Shown: positions 10,863 through 22,190 of the stretch, piece by piece
How the letters are laid out: the number at the start of each line of letters is the position of its first letter
Numbering within the stretch: position 1 is the first letter of the stretch
NCBI GenBank assembly: GCA_964036315.1
Contig: OZ038482.1
Coordinates: forward strand, 17,103,069-17,167,068
Direction of reading: 5' to 3'
DNA: 64,000 nucleotides
Origin: Acanthosepion esculentum
Lineage: Eukaryota > Mollusca > Cephalopoda > Sepiida > Sepiidae
Translations under genes and position numbers: made by a program
Notes under the pieces: generated by a model
The model's database searches: none
What the model saw: only the letters and a program-made list of their open reading frames with translations
Told to the model about the DNA's origin: nothing

Positions 10863-11389
10863 TATTTGCTACCGAAATACACAGAATTTAAATTGCATGA
10901 TCGTGCAGCTCACCAAGATATCAACTCTCAAAAATTCTGACAAAGTCTCATCGAAGAGCAAATTCAACTTTCTAACAAACAGATTAAAAAATTCGTAAAG
11001 GATGTTAATAAGGCAAAATACACTTTGAAGTCATCGACTACGGCCGAACAAAATGTCCGAACAAGATGGCCGAACATTACCAAGCAACTGAACCTTATTA
11101 CACAAAACTAGGATACCTCTCGCAAATGTAAAATTTAAAAGAAACAAACTCAACTGTTTATATAAAGGATCCATATTCATGCCCAATTCCTCTGATAAAT
11201 TTCTCAATTTTTCGAGCATACAACTTACTGAACATACCTTTTTGAATTTCGGTCCAAACTGCCACAAACCGAAATAGAAATCTTATGTAACATTATCGTA
11301 AACCTACAAAAAGAGAACATCATCACATCTCACCCAGGAATAAAAAAAACTCATTAAAATCCGAATGCATTAAAAATAGACATTTAAAA

Positions 11390-11718
11390 AACACTAATTC
11401 ACTTTTAAGCCGCATACAAACTTAAAAGTCATCCCACTTAAAAGAAAAGCTGATAAATCGAATATTTTTGCAGAATTAAATAAGGATGAATACCTCAAAA
11501 ACTACAGTTCATACCAGATGATACCACAAAATTGAAAAAAAATCCACCAAGACACAACTTCTTAAATAAAAAGCCATATAAACCAATTAATAACTACGAA
11601 TAACGTTGAAATCCGATCGTTAAAACTTAAAAACAATCACTGGCGAATATCATCCTGGTTATTTACACGGTGATCTTAAAATCCATAAATCAGGCAATGC
11701 ACTCTGCTCTTTTATATC
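11390..11718 (+). pseudogene. Penelope-like reverse transcriptase, N-terminal part
   Basis: Despite stops and frameshifts the plus strand retains PLE landmarks: KRKADKSNIFAELNKDEYL at about 11,440 and GYLHGDLKIHKSGNA at about 11,660-11,700. The latter corresponds to the PKIHK block that precedes the RT palm in PLEs. Coding is interrupted at 11,718 by a solo LTR and resumes after the duplicated target at 12,387. Sequence between about 10,870 and 11,390 is probably the PLE 5' portion but is too decayed to assign. Confidence 0.75.
11714..11718. other. target-site duplication of solo LTR A (ATATC)
   Basis: ATATC at 11,714-11,718 is repeated exactly at 12,382-12,386 on the far side of the LTR. 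Confidence 0.85.
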
Positions 11719-12381
11719 TGTTAAGGGGTCTCCCCTTTTTACACAAATGGACTCACCCAGTGTATACATATACTACTGTCAGTGAATACCCGGAGAGTCG
11801 ATGTCGGACGGGCCTTGTGCCACATCTATCCCTCGTGTGGGGGGGGGACAGTAAATACTGTCGATGTCGGACGACTCGGCTAGACGGTCGAACTCTCTGC
11901 CTCTGAGCAGAGAGGAACCCGGACGAGGCTCCGCCGAAGGGCAGAGCCTCGTTCGGGGAGGTTGACCAACCCGATCCCGTTTATATGTGATCTACGGGCA
12001 TTTTTTGGCCCAGCCTAAGGGCTCGGGAATACCCCCACTTTAATCCCGGCCTTGTGCCACATCTATCCCTGGGGGGGGGCAGTAAATACTGTCGAGACGG
12101 AACGACTGAAGAGTAGTAGAGTTCAGAAGTAGTAGAGTAAGTCACACACAGAGACGGCGGCAAGCGTCACAGTTAGCGAGCACGTAGACTCAGTAAGTCG
12201 TCATACCGCGATACTTCAATTCCAAGATTGTATATATATTAGTGCTACTAACCCGCATTCCTGGATCTACTAACCCGTATTACCAGTTTGTATTATTATT
12301 GCGTTAATACATTTATTTTCCTTATCCATTCCTGGCGTTTGTTATTCATTGATATCGGATTTCATCCCGGAATCCACAACA
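11719..12381 (+). repeat. solo LTR A, hairpin-rich LTR family
   Basis: A 663-bp insertion begins TGTTAAGG, ends CCACAACA and is bounded by ATATC duplications. These are the hallmarks of an integrase-inserted LTR. It splits a PLE reverse transcriptase. Its first half holds the GC-rich module shared with LTRs B and C: a GGCCTTGTGCCACAT block (twice, about 235 bases apart), the CTCTGC/GCAGAG hairpin, a long stem between ACGAGGCTC and GAGCCTCGT, and a G-run of 9-10. A TATA-like GTATATATATT follows near 12,230. No second LTR or internal region is present. Confidence 0.85.
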
Positions 12382-12386
12382 ATATC

Positions 12387-13178
12387 CGAAGTTCTTACAC
12401 TTTAATTAATAAAAAAACAAACTTTAAACTGAATAATCATGTCGTACTTACCTACCATATATATTAGCAGCTCTTGTAACGACGTTTTACAAATTCTATA
12501 CTCCAACAGACTTCAGGATGAAATCTTAGCACTCTTAGACGTTCAAAGTTTTGTTCACTGTCCATAAAACAATTGACATTATTTTAAATAACATTTATCA
12601 CCATTTTCCTCTTCCATACTTGAAAATTAACCAAACAATATTAAAAAAAAAAACAACTTTTAATGTCCACAAAACAAGTCCGTTTCCACGATCACCTTGG
12701 TAATATTTATACACAAACTGACGGCGTCGCTATGGGCAGCCTTCTCAGCCCTTTGTTGCTAAATGTTTATATTGTCAACCTAGAAAACAAAATATTCAAT
12801 AAAATAAATAAACCAACTATTCATGCCAGACATATTGATGACATCTTCATCCAAAACAAATCCCTTAATGAGATTATAGAACGTAAAAACATCTTTGAAA
12901 ATATTCCGTTTTTAAGTTCACTTATGAACCGAATATCAATAAAATATATAGATATTCTGATTGACTATAACAGTGATAATTTTAACACATCTCAGTATAG
13001 AAAATCTATTAGTTCTATTAATTCTTTTTGCCTTCTAAACTACAACAGTGAATGCTCTGAAAAATATAAAACTGCAGTTATTACTAACCTAATCCAAAGA
13101 GCTAAACTCATTTCTTCATCCAAAATAATTTTCTTTGAAGAATTAAAAAATATGAAACAAATACTTATCAATAATTGA
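12387..13178 (+). pseudogene. Penelope-like reverse transcriptase, catalytic part
   Basis: The RT palm of a PLE is clear: YTQTDGVAMGSLLSPLLLN (RT motif with the PLE-specific TDGVAMGSPLSP) and HARHIDDIF in place of the usual ARYVDD. The first catalytic aspartate region sits upstream of the open frame, within 12,470-12,660, with DVLQILYSN and LLDVQSF-like fragments. The 171-residue open frame runs from 12,663, but the true protein continues from the 11.4-11.7 kb fragment, separated by a solo LTR. It is inactive because of stops, the insertion and palm substitutions (Pro to Leu in GSPLSP, Tyr to His before IDD). Confidence 0.9.
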
Positions 13179-13429
13179 TGCCTGAATTTTATAGTCGACA
13201 AACAAATCAAATTTCATGTAAACAACAATTTTAATAATAAAAAACTACAGTCATAAACAATATAGGCAAAAACCATATTAACATATATTATCAAACTCAA
13301 ATACACGATAATTACAAAAAAGATGAATAAGCAAAAAAAAACAGGTATAAATCTAGTCGATAAAAATAAATACTTTTTAGATTTATTATTTACAAAACAT
13401 TCAAAACTATCAACTTAGTTATTAAAAAT

Positions 13430-13905
13430 AATGTATCCCATAATTCCAACCCCCTATATAAGACCAATGCTGTGGATGAATACACTTGCCCGCTCGGGGA
13501 CTATTTCTCTGTAAATAAAAGAGACAAAACGTTTTACATAGGATATGCTATAACCACACATTCAGAGACTCACTTGCCACTTAACAGACCAGTGTGCCAT
13601 CAGACAAGACATGTCATAAGTAGCATAAGGATCGTAGTAACATTAGACATTTACTCACAAACAATACCAAAATACTAGCAAAATAAAATACTAAAAACAG
13701 GCTTATGGCACATGAAGCAATGTTTATACAACAAAAACAACTATCAATAATTAAAAACAATTATTACTTAAGGGCCTGCATCCTTAAATGTAGATTTTTT
13801 AAATAAAAACGTGTCACACCTTGCTTACGACACGACATACTTTGCTTACATCACAGCACTTACGAAACTCACCAATTCTTTCTACCCACCCTGATGATGG
13901 CTTAA
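13430..13905 (+). pseudogene. Penelope-like GIY-YIG endonuclease
   Basis: Downstream of the RT the frame from 13,472 reads YTCPLGDYFSVNKRDKTFYI with FYIGYAITTHSETH, the GIY-YIG signature in PLE form. Downstream helices are frameshifted. The order RT then GIY-YIG on the plus strand matches the canonical PLE layout and belongs to the same element as 11.4-13.2 kb. Confidence 0.8.
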
Positions 13906-14061
13906 GAAAGTCGAAATCTTGGACCATATTTCTTGTACTTCTGTTCTGAAAGGCAATTTCTGACGGAATTTCCTTCTTGTCTGAGAAGGATTAGTCGTAA
14001 TTTGAAAAAGTCGATCAACCGGAACAAAAATTCTGTCGTTTTTAATAGTATTTCCTTTAAA
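13886..14061 (+). repeat. PLE 3' terminal repeat with hammerhead-like motif
   Basis: CCTGATGATGGCTTAAGAAAG followed by TCGAAAT gives CTGATGA, a possible stem II GGCTT/AAGTC and GAAA, the PLE hammerhead arrangement. Stems I and III are not convincing, so it is probably decayed. From 13,915 onward it is a direct repeat of 10,725-10,862, so the element carries terminal repeats at both ends. It stops just before the gypsy target duplication at 14,062. Confidence 0.6.
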
Positions 14062-14066
14062 GAATA

Positions 14067-14260
14067 TGTTCCGCCGGGCTTAAGGTGGAGAGATACATCC
14101 TGAGAATGGACGCTGAAAAGCTGAAGCAATTACAGACGACACGATATGGGCTAAACTCAACAACTATTTTATTCAAAACTGCAGCTCATTTCGTTTACTC
14201 CCAGCATTTCCTCGTGGGACGGGAATTGCTTACAACCATTATTGATATTGTTATAAAACA
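14067..14260 (-). repeat. gypsy 3' LTR
   Basis: 194 bp, aligned with 19,667-19,876 through CGCTGAAAAGCTGAAGCAA, CTCAACAACT and TTGTTATA (plus strand). Ends are TG and CA on the minus strand. Confidence 0.85.
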
Positions 14261-14270
14261 CCCCCTTCCT
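14261..14270 (-). promoter_or_regulatory. polypurine tract of gypsy element
   Basis: AGGAAGGGGG (minus strand) lies directly against the 3' LTR, the expected position for plus-strand DNA priming. Confidence 0.8.
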
Positions 14271-14640
14271 AAAGTAATTTATTTTCTTTATTAGTTCATT
14301 TCTAACTTTTCAAAATTACAAAATAAGTAATTACAAATCAAAGTTTGTTTGGTTACAATCAAAGGGCGATAACTCACTAACTATGTGAAATCAAACAAAT
14401 ATTTTTGAGTATGTATTGTCCGTCTACTTTGAGTTTTCCAGTACTTTCTCCTGTATTATTATTTGTTTGAAAATCCTTGTAATGACCACTAATTGGTTTC
14501 TTTCTCAAAAGTTTATTTTCAAAACCTGAAAATGAAATATGTATCCTATTTCTTCGGAAAACCCTTGATTAGTTGTCACAATATATGACCTGTTGTCAGT
14601 GTCTGCTGACTTGATCGGTCTTTCAGTGATCCAATACTTT

Positions 14641-14957
14641 TCTTAATCTAATTTTATTCTAACACCATCTCCTCTTTTTAAAGTTGGTAAATTTCTGGCG
14701 CTATGGAATCTGTTAAAATTCTTTTCTATTCTGTTTTTTGCCAGTTTGTCTCTCTCACTGATTCGTGTGAAATCAGGCCATCTTGGTAATAACAGTTTTG
14801 GATGTAACGGTAATATGGTTCTTATTTTCCTTCCCATAATTAATTCTGTGAGACTGACTCCTGTAGCTTGAATTGATGTACTCCTGTATGCCATTAATGC
14901 TTGAAATGTGTTTGATTGTTTCAAAATTCTCTTAACCAGTAATTCGACTGTTTAGAT
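14641..14957 (-). pseudogene. gypsy integrase C-terminal fragment
   Basis: The minus-strand frame reads QALMAYRSTSIQATG, GVSLTELIMGR and further LKRGDGVRIK. These are the end of the rve catalytic core (AYR(S/T)T...G.(S/T)P.EL..GR, with Pro replaced by Leu) and the start of the C-terminal domain. In-frame coding extends upstream to about 14,955 (VELLVKRIL), then stops abruptly at foreign repeat sequence. The DDE residues are therefore absent. Confidence 0.85.
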
Positions 14958-17285
14958 TAATTCCACGATTTTCATTGTAAGAATAAAATCCAGTAGAAAA
15001 AGACAACGACAGCTTATCAACAAATAAACATTAATATAACGACAAGAATACAAAAAGTTGGTTGGATGTATTGAATGAGTAATGTCTTTTTGTTTGGTTG
15101 TTACAGATGTTTCCTGCTCTTAAGTCCTTCTTTCTATCACAAGAGCAATCGCCAACAGTAATTAGAAAATTCTTTGAAAATGAAGAGTGATATTTACCTC
15201 TGACACACGCATCCATTAATGGTTGTATTTTACACACACATACATTCAAACAATAGAAAAGAAAAGCAAAGTGCTGACAAATTTTGAGTCTATTTCTGAA
15301 ATGCTTGTAGAAAGAAAGAATCAGAATTTCATGACCTTAAAAGTTAAAGAACTAGTTGCTCAGAAATGCACAGAACGAAATGAAGAGTGCTACAGGTTAT
15401 GTATTAAAGTAGTTAGGGTGTAGGAATCCTTCTACTCGGGTTTTTGTTAAATGTCAAAATTCGGAGTGTTGGGATTCGATACAATAACAAAATATTGTTG
15501 CGGGACTGGTTGTAATTCGGCCGTTTAGAATAATCCCACGATTTTTCAAGAATACAAGAGATTGGTTATAGATTAGAAAGTAATGTCTTTCTGTTTTGGT
15601 TAATAAAGTTCTGGAATAAAATATAAATTGTATTTGTGTACGTATGTGAGGAACAATGAAATGTTGTTATATGTGTGTTTGTGTGAAAGAGTCGGCACGT
15701 GTTGCGTGGTTAATAGTAAAACGAGGATAACAGAGATAGTTAGAATTTGGTTCTTACTGTGCACTGTAGTGTCATAGTCTGAAGCAGTCTCTTTGTAGTG
15801 CGTCAGCACTGTCGCTTTTTACCTGTAGACGTGAAAGTGGCCGTGTAGATAGATCATCAACAAGAGTGATGTGGACCTTGGTGACATCTGTGCGTATGCC
15901 GTCTGGGGCCGGATTTCGTATGTTTTATATACTTTTTTGTAAGAACATCGGCTCCAAAATTAAATTATTTATTTCTTCCTAATTGGCTCTAAAAAGTATG
16001 TCTTCTACTACGTCCGCAAGCTATTTTGGCGGTATCTACGTAAATCATGTTGACTAATAAAACAACATTTCTGATTTGTATCTTATGGTTTTATTGGTGT
16101 GTTTTAAGATGTAAGTAACTATTGTATTTGATATTTTAGTGAAAACGACTAATGCCTTCTCTAGAACGTGTTCTGCTATTGGGTTTTATTTTCTTAGTTT
16201 CACCAAAAGCCTTTGACATTGTAATGGGGTATTATACAGATCATGTGTTTATTAACGGTATAAGTGGTTTATGGTCCGTTAACAGTTTAAAGGATTCGAG
16301 TCCTATGACGTATGTCACATGACCATACACAGCTTAAACACTCTTTCTCAATTTGTGCGCATTTCCTCTCAATGCTATTGAGGCAAATGCTATTTCTTGA
16401 AATAGAGCTGCTCTGAGACCATAACTACTGGCGTCAGCATTAACTAGCGTAGGTCTGGTTGGATCATAGTACTGTCGTGTCCAGTAAAATATCAAATACA
16501 ATATTTATAAACCAATCGCACTCAAGAAAACAGTTACATCTTAAAACACACCAATAAAATCATAGATTACAAATCAGAATGTTTGTTGTATTAGTCATCA
16601 TTATTTTTAGGTAGTACCGACCAAATATCGTACGGACGTAGTAGAAGACATACCACGTGCCCTTTTAGGGCCAATTAGGAATAAATAAATAATTTAATTC
16701 TGGAGCCAATTTTGTTCGGATAAAAGTGTATAAAAACATACGAAATCCGTTCCCAAGCAGGATACACGCGGCTGTCACCAAACTCCACGCAACTCTCGCA
16801 TATGATCTTCACGACCTTATGCTAAAAGCGACAACTTTGACAAATTTCAGACTACGGCAACACCGCCAGCAGTAAGAAACAATTTCTATCTCTTGTATCC
16901 GCCTTTACTATGAATCACGCACACACATGTTGACTTTTTCATACAAACACACATATCACAACATTTTATTGTTTCTCACATACGTACACAAAAACAGTTT
17001 ATATTTTGTTTCAGAACTTTATTAACCCAAACAAAAAGACATTACTTTCCAATCTATCAACTGCTTGTATTCTTGTCGTTATATCAAATTAGTGTTTATT
17101 TGTTGAAACTACGTTGTCTTTTCTACTGAATTTATTTCTTTAATGAAAATCGATTGATTATTCTAGACGGTCAAATTATGAGCGACGCTGTAATGATATT
17201 TTATTAATGTATCGAATCCCGACACTCCAAATTTTAACATTTAACGAAAAACCGAGTAGAAGGATGCCTACAGTACGATAGAATT
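14939..17285. repeat. large imperfect inverted repeat inserted in gypsy
   Basis: The arm at about 15,424-16,150 is matched in reverse complement by about 16,470-17,285 (for example AACTTTATTAACC, TCACATACGTACACAAA, CTTAAAACACACCAATAAAA). About 320 bases separate the arms. A third partial copy of the outer arm lies at 14,939-15,110 in direct orientation. The arms look LTR-like: TATA box GTTTTATATAC near 15,930 and a CATCGGCTCC motif shared with about 18,027. This suggests two solo LTRs head to head or a foldback insertion. A 66-residue frame at 15,223-15,423 has no recognisable family. Confidence 0.75.
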
Positions 17286-17294
17286 GGTGTATCA

Positions 17295-17650
17295 GTTAGT
17301 AATTCCTTTACTCTTTAAAAGATTTCCCTTGTGTGTAATCCCACACAAATACAGTGACTTTTTAAATAATTTCATCATTGATTGTATTATTTCAGACAAG
17401 TTCGATAAAAATTTACCTAAGTATCTGACCATGCCGATTATACGATGTAGTTCACTTAAACCTGTAGGGGCAGATAACTCCTGAAAGGCTTTTTGTAATG
17501 TTTTAAGAACAGTTTTTAGATTTTCGTTGTGTTCTTCTACAGTTCTACCGTAGATTGGAATATCGTCGATAATTGTTTTGACTCCCTGAATATTTTTCAG
17601 AAACTCTTACATCTGTGGCGGACTTCACCACATTAATTTAACTTAGATTA
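17295..17650 (-). pseudogene. gypsy reverse transcriptase / RNase H junction fragment
   Basis: Minus-strand translation gives GVKTIIDDIPIYGRTVEEHN, equivalent to the Ty3/gypsy RT motif with the catalytic DD pair. LKTVLKTLQKAF follows and then, after a short shift, FRYLGKFLSNLSEIIQ-like sequence from the RT connection region. It ends at about 17,295 where the inverted-repeat block begins, and its upstream side is cut at about 17,650. RNase H proper is missing. Confidence 0.85.
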
Positions 17651-17654
17651 GGAA

Positions 17655-19025
17655 ACCAAACTGACGTGTAGAAAAAGAGGATAAGCCAAAGACATCATTA
17701 CACATAAAATTTGTATTTAACAAGATGTACAAACAAGGATGTGAAAGAAAAGCATGCATTGAGTAAAACAAGAGTTGTCTCTCTTTATCTATCAATTGTT
17801 CTAAAGTTCACTGAAAGCAATAAGGTTGTAATAGTTTCTGGTAATAAATGTTTTCAACGGTTTTGCTGTGTAAGAAAAAAAGGTTATGTGAGTATAGGGA
17901 ATATTCAGCATGTGAGTGGTGGTGTGAGTGAGAAGATTGGCGCATGGTTTCAATTGTCGTGGATTTATGTGGCAGCTGAGACCTCACTGGTTCACTAAGA
18001 ATTTTCTTTGCTTATATAGGTGATCATCGGCTCCGAAAGCGTTGCGCGGGAAGAATCACTCTTCACGTGTAGACAATCTGTTTGGTTGGCATTGGCCAAT
18101 CAGCGAGCGAGCTTTGGGGGGACTCACGAAAAGCTTCTGGGATCCGATTCTCCCAAAAGTACACAAAATCGACTACATGAAAATATAGCGATTATAAAAT
18201 TGTCGCATTACACAGTAGTGTTGATTTACTATCCAATGAATGCTTGTTGTTGTATAAATTGAATTTGCATAAGTATGTATGTATGTGTGTGATGATGATG
18301 ATCGTCACAATTCCTTCTTTGAAATATTTCCGGATCTAATGTTATATCAAAATGTAATCTTTTAAAACAATATACCCAAAAAGGAGTAATGAAAGTAGAG
18401 TAGAATTTGGTAGAATCCGCCCTGTAGCATCCAATATACAAAATATTTAGCTCCATTTAGTTTAAGCGAAATATCATCTAAATTTAGTAATTTTAATTTT
18501 TCATCCAATCAGATGTTTTTCGTGTACTCTCGAAATTTCTCCCGCCATTGTCCTGGGAGCCTACCCATGGTTATATAAACCGGAATTCGTTCCAAAAATA
18601 GACAGTAGAAGCAGAACTCAGTAGAACTCAGCAACTCACACGCGTCTGCACAGACTATTCATTCTACTCACGCACGCACGCACACACACAGAACTAAAAT
18701 ATCATTCACCATCAGTTCTATGCAACAAGCCAAGTTGCAACAGCTCTGTTAGTTATATCTAATCCACAAACTGATTTATTACATGTTCTTCTGAAAACAT
18801 CATTCTATCTAATACAGAACTTTGAACATTCTTTCAGAAAACTTGTTTATTTACATTTAATCTTTCGGCTAACAGATAAAGGGAAACAACTTCTCCTATC
18901 TTATTGTTTCACACATTACAAAAAATGTTTTGTATTTGTTGATTTTAATATATATTTTATCGTTGAAACAAAAATCGGTTTTCCATTGTTTTTCCTTGAT
19001 ACAAAAAATGTATAATTGTTAAATG
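17655..19025 (+). repeat. LTR-like insertion between gypsy gag and RT
   Basis: About 1.4 kb of non-gypsy sequence. It has a CCAAT-like CATCCAATCAGA near 18,504, a TATA box GTTATATAAACC near 18,570, and a downstream leader rich in CAGAACTCAG and (CACG)n. These suggest a plus-oriented LTR promoter. The motif CATCGGCTCCG near 18,027 is shared with the arms of the neighbouring inverted repeat. I could not define its ends or a TSD. Confidence 0.45.
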
Positions 19026-19029
19026 CTAT

Positions 19030-19640
19030 TCAACACGCAGCCACATCAACCTTTTCAACACAAACAGCATTTCAAGGTCTTTAGTTCATCTACATTTTTA
19101 TCGTTTATTTCTTCCATTTGAGATTTTATTTGCTCACTACTTATTGCCATGTCTGAAGCTTTCTCAAGTTTCAAATCAGGAATTAGCTGTAATCTTTCGT
19201 ATTCTGTAGTACAATCACAAGACTGTTTCTAATTTGGTCAAAATTCTTCCACTAATTCGTACAATGCGCAAATAAAGGTTTCCACTGGTTCTCCTGGTAA
19301 CTGAACTCTAAGATAAAAATGTATCCTTTCATATATTATGTTTCTTTTAGGCATGAAGTAGGCATTAAATTATTCTAAAACAGAGTTGGATGCGTCTTCT
19401 CGTCAAGAGAAAGAAAATATCCAGAATATATTTTCGGCTTCGCTTCCCATGCAATTATTCACTTGCGTTTTGTTATCTTCTTCCCAGAGTTTCGATGCTT
19501 CTCGAAAGCGTTGGAATATCCGCGATCATTTCTGTCAATTTCTCGGGCTTGTAAAATCAAATGACTCTGGTGTAGTTAATTTGAACATTTTTTTTCAGAA
19601 TTGGATCCTGTTCTTCTACCAGAAAATAATTTTCTTCTTT
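19030..19640 (-). pseudogene. gypsy gag relic
   Basis: The minus strand carries gag-like blocks split by many stops. PVETFICALYELVEEF-like sequence (from 19,290 down) and SDMAISSEQIKSQMEEI (about 19,100-19,160) match the capsid C-terminal region of metazoan gypsy elements, ending near a CC pair that may be the start of a CCHC knuckle. Position just inside the 5' LTR and PBS fits gag. Confidence 0.65.
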
Positions 19641-19650
19641 TTAAAACGAA

Positions 19651-19666
19651 TCACTCCCTGATACCA
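19651..19666 (-). promoter_or_regulatory. primer-binding site of gypsy element
   Basis: TGGTATCAGGGAGTGA on the minus strand directly follows the CA end of the 5' LTR. It starts with the TGG expected for tRNA 3'-CCA priming. Confidence 0.8.
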
Positions 19667-19876
19667 TGTTCCACTGACGATGGAAAGATAAATTATATGA
19701 GACTGGCCGCTGAAAAGCTGAAGCAACACAAAGACGGCACAAAACGTACAAAACTCAACAACTGTTTCATTCAAAACTGTTGCTCGTTCCGTTTGTTCTC
19801 GGCATTCTCTAGTAGTGAGACCGGAAGTGCTTATAACCGTCATCATAATCAATATTATTGATGTTGTTATAGAACA
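19667..19876 (-). repeat. gypsy 5' LTR
   Basis: 210 bp, running TGTTCTATAACA to GTGGAACA on the minus strand. Followed (plus strand) by target site GAAGA and then (GATA)n. Confidence 0.85.
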
Positions 19877-19906
19877 GAAGATTTACTCCCTAAATACACA
19901 GAATTA

Positions 19907-19908
19907 GT

Positions 19909-19999
<91 letters not shown>

Positions 20000-20000
20000 C
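19907..20000. repeat. (GATA)n microsatellite
   Basis: About 23 perfect GATA units. Confidence 0.97.
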
Positions 20001-20289
20001 TTCAAAAGCAAACTATTGACTTAACACCCTCTGGCCTTTTCTCTTAAAAGGAAGCCTAGATCGACCTTCCCGGATTCTCATTTATTCCCGTCTTCCGAGT
20101 CTTATTCGCATGTATGACCTTCTCATACGGGGACGAAATGTAGCCGAGGTCGTCTGGATGGCAAACATCAAAGAAACACTCGTCATGTTTGACGTTGGCA
20201 ACGACCACAGCGTTCATTCCCAAAGACGTTGCAAGAAGTTTATTGCAAGTAATTCTCTCTCTCCCCCCTCTTTCCTCCTCGTCTCTTCC

Positions 20290-20356
<67 letters not shown>

Positions 20357-20640
20357 GACTCTCTCTCTCTCTTTCACACTCTCTTTACTCCTCAACTTTA
20401 CTTATTCTTTTTCTCATTTCCACCTCTATGTTTCATCATCCCTCCCCTCTTAATATTTATAATTCTCTCTCCTTTCTCTAAATTATACTTTCTCTCTTTT
20501 TCATCTCAGTAATATTTCTTTCACTTTTCCATCACTTATCATATTCTATCTCTGTTTTCCTTCTTGCAAGCTTACTTTTACTCTCTCTCTCTCTCTCCCT
20601 CTCTCTATCTATCTATCTATCTAGCTTTATTATATTACTT
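20290..20640. repeat. (TC)n/(CA)n/(TATC)n microsatellites
   Basis: A (TC)n run at 20,295-20,340 passes into (CA)n. A second (TC)n-(TATC)n lies near 20,580-20,622. Serine/leucine-rich frames here are repeat translations. Confidence 0.9.
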
Positions 20641-20769
20641 ATTGTCTTTTTCTTTCAGTTCATATCTTGTCACTCAATAGATTTATCAATCTATCAGTAT
20701 CATATATTAATGGATTCTTTCCTCAGAAAAGCTCAACTGTCAGTCTCTAGTTCTCATTAATCACATAAT

Positions 20770-21028
20770 AGCTGACTACTCGTATTCGAGGATACCCGAC
20801 TACTAGGGCGGCTAGCCAATCCCTATTGCAGACGCTCGCTCAGGCACATTTTGTGTTTTGCTCAATACCCACGGATCCCACCTGTGGTTTATACTGCAAC
20901 TATGCTGAGCAGACTTTAGTTAGAGTTTCTGGGAAAGAGCGTGTTATTCAGCGTGATCAACAATTTGAACAAGTCCAGCAACGCTCAAGCCCTCAGCCGC
21001 GATGACTTGTGGCGTTGTGCTAGCACAG

Positions 21029-21030
<2 letters not shown>
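20770..21030 (+). repeat. dispersed ~265-bp retroposon-like repeat, copy 1
   Basis: Aligns with 41,188-41,453 at high identity in the same orientation: CGTATTCGAGGATACCC, CAGACGCTCGCTCAGGCAC, GTGATCAACAATTTGAACAA. It ends CTAGCACAGC followed by (TA)n, as for a retroposon 3' end. No coding potential and no clear A/B boxes. Confidence 0.8.
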
Positions 21031-21076
<46 letters not shown>

Positions 21077-21118
21077 CTAGCACAGTTCTCTCTATAGCTA
21101 TATATATAGCTAGCACAG

Positions 21119-21193
<75 letters not shown>
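21031..21193. repeat. two (TA)n tracts
   Basis: Two (TA)n runs separated by CTAGCACAG-containing duplicates of the preceding repeat end. Confidence 0.95.
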
Positions 21194-21198
<5 letters not shown>

Positions 21199-21199
21199 A

Positions 21200-22137
21200 A
21201 AAAAAAGAACAGTAAGATATATAATCCGGTGTTCTTGTTGATATTTTTTATTTTTACAAAACAGTACTCAATGTAAATTTATATGTTAATATTATAAATT
21301 AACTCATTTAAAATATGCTTTCTACGCTACACAGTAATAACCATGTTTCAAAAGCCGATGCTAAAAACTTCAAATTTAATTATTAAAAGCAGTAATTCTG
21401 TTTCATGTTCAAGCGAATTTTGGCATAACTTATTTTTAAATTTACTGCATTTTAAAGGCACATATAAATTCCTAATTTCTAGTTTCCAAGGATACAGAGA
21501 AATCCAATCATTTAGACAGGGGCGGTATTAACTATTGTTGTATCAATTCTGAGTTACGTTCGAAATGAGGTTAAATTTAGGGAGGGTACGGATGCATTTT
21601 TCAACGAATGCTGACATCCGTTAAACGCATGTCGTCTGGGTTGTTTTTTTATTAACGACAAGAAGTTTTTCGGCATTTTTTCCGTTAAATTCGTACTTGT
21701 ATACTTAAAGATTCTTTCTAAAACGGGTGTTTGGGTTAATACATTATATTTTTTAACTACAATTTTAAAATATTATTTTTACTCTTAATTACTAATAAAC
21801 TATATTTCTTTTTAGATCAAGTAAATGTAATAGAATTAGTTAAATTATTTAAAAATTATTTTTTCATATCAAATATAAGTATGTATATTACCAGCTCCCA
21901 ATTTTTAATTTATTTAAAATTTTTATTTTATTTTTAAATATTATTTAAGGAAAATTTTTGACAATGTCGGCAACGAAAAAGCTATTTCATTTCTTTGATT
22001 CAGTAAATTTTTATTTTTTATAAACTTATAGTTTCTCATGTATGCACAAAGGACATGAGTCATTTAATGACCTACATATTCTAGCTTTTCTTATTAATTT
22101 CCATTTTACTGTAGGTGTTTTATTGGTTTCTTTTAAG

Positions 22138-22190
<53 letters not shown>

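Larger units (their letters stand above)
14067..19876 (-). mobile_element. Ty3/gypsy LTR retrotransposon, decayed and nested
   Basis: A minus-strand element of about 5.8 kb. The 5' LTR (19,667-19,876) and 3' LTR (14,067-14,260) both run TGTT(T/C)TATAACA...GGAACA. A primer-binding site follows the 5' LTR and a polypurine tract precedes the 3' LTR. Flanking target sites are GAATA (14,062-14,066) and GAAGA (19,877-19,881), one mismatch apart. In order it keeps gag, RT and integrase remnants. Protease, RNase H and most of the integrase core are missing, and two foreign blocks (14.94-17.29 and 17.65-19.0 kb) interrupt it. LTR divergence plus the decayed frames mark an old insertion. Confidence 0.85.

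Noticed and set aside
13886..13925. Active hammerhead at the PLE 3' end
   Set aside because: Core boxes are present, but stems I and III do not pair convincingly; listed only as hammerhead-like.
15223..15423. 66-codon lysine-rich frame between LTR-like copies
   Set aside because: No match to gag or pol motifs; too short to support alone.
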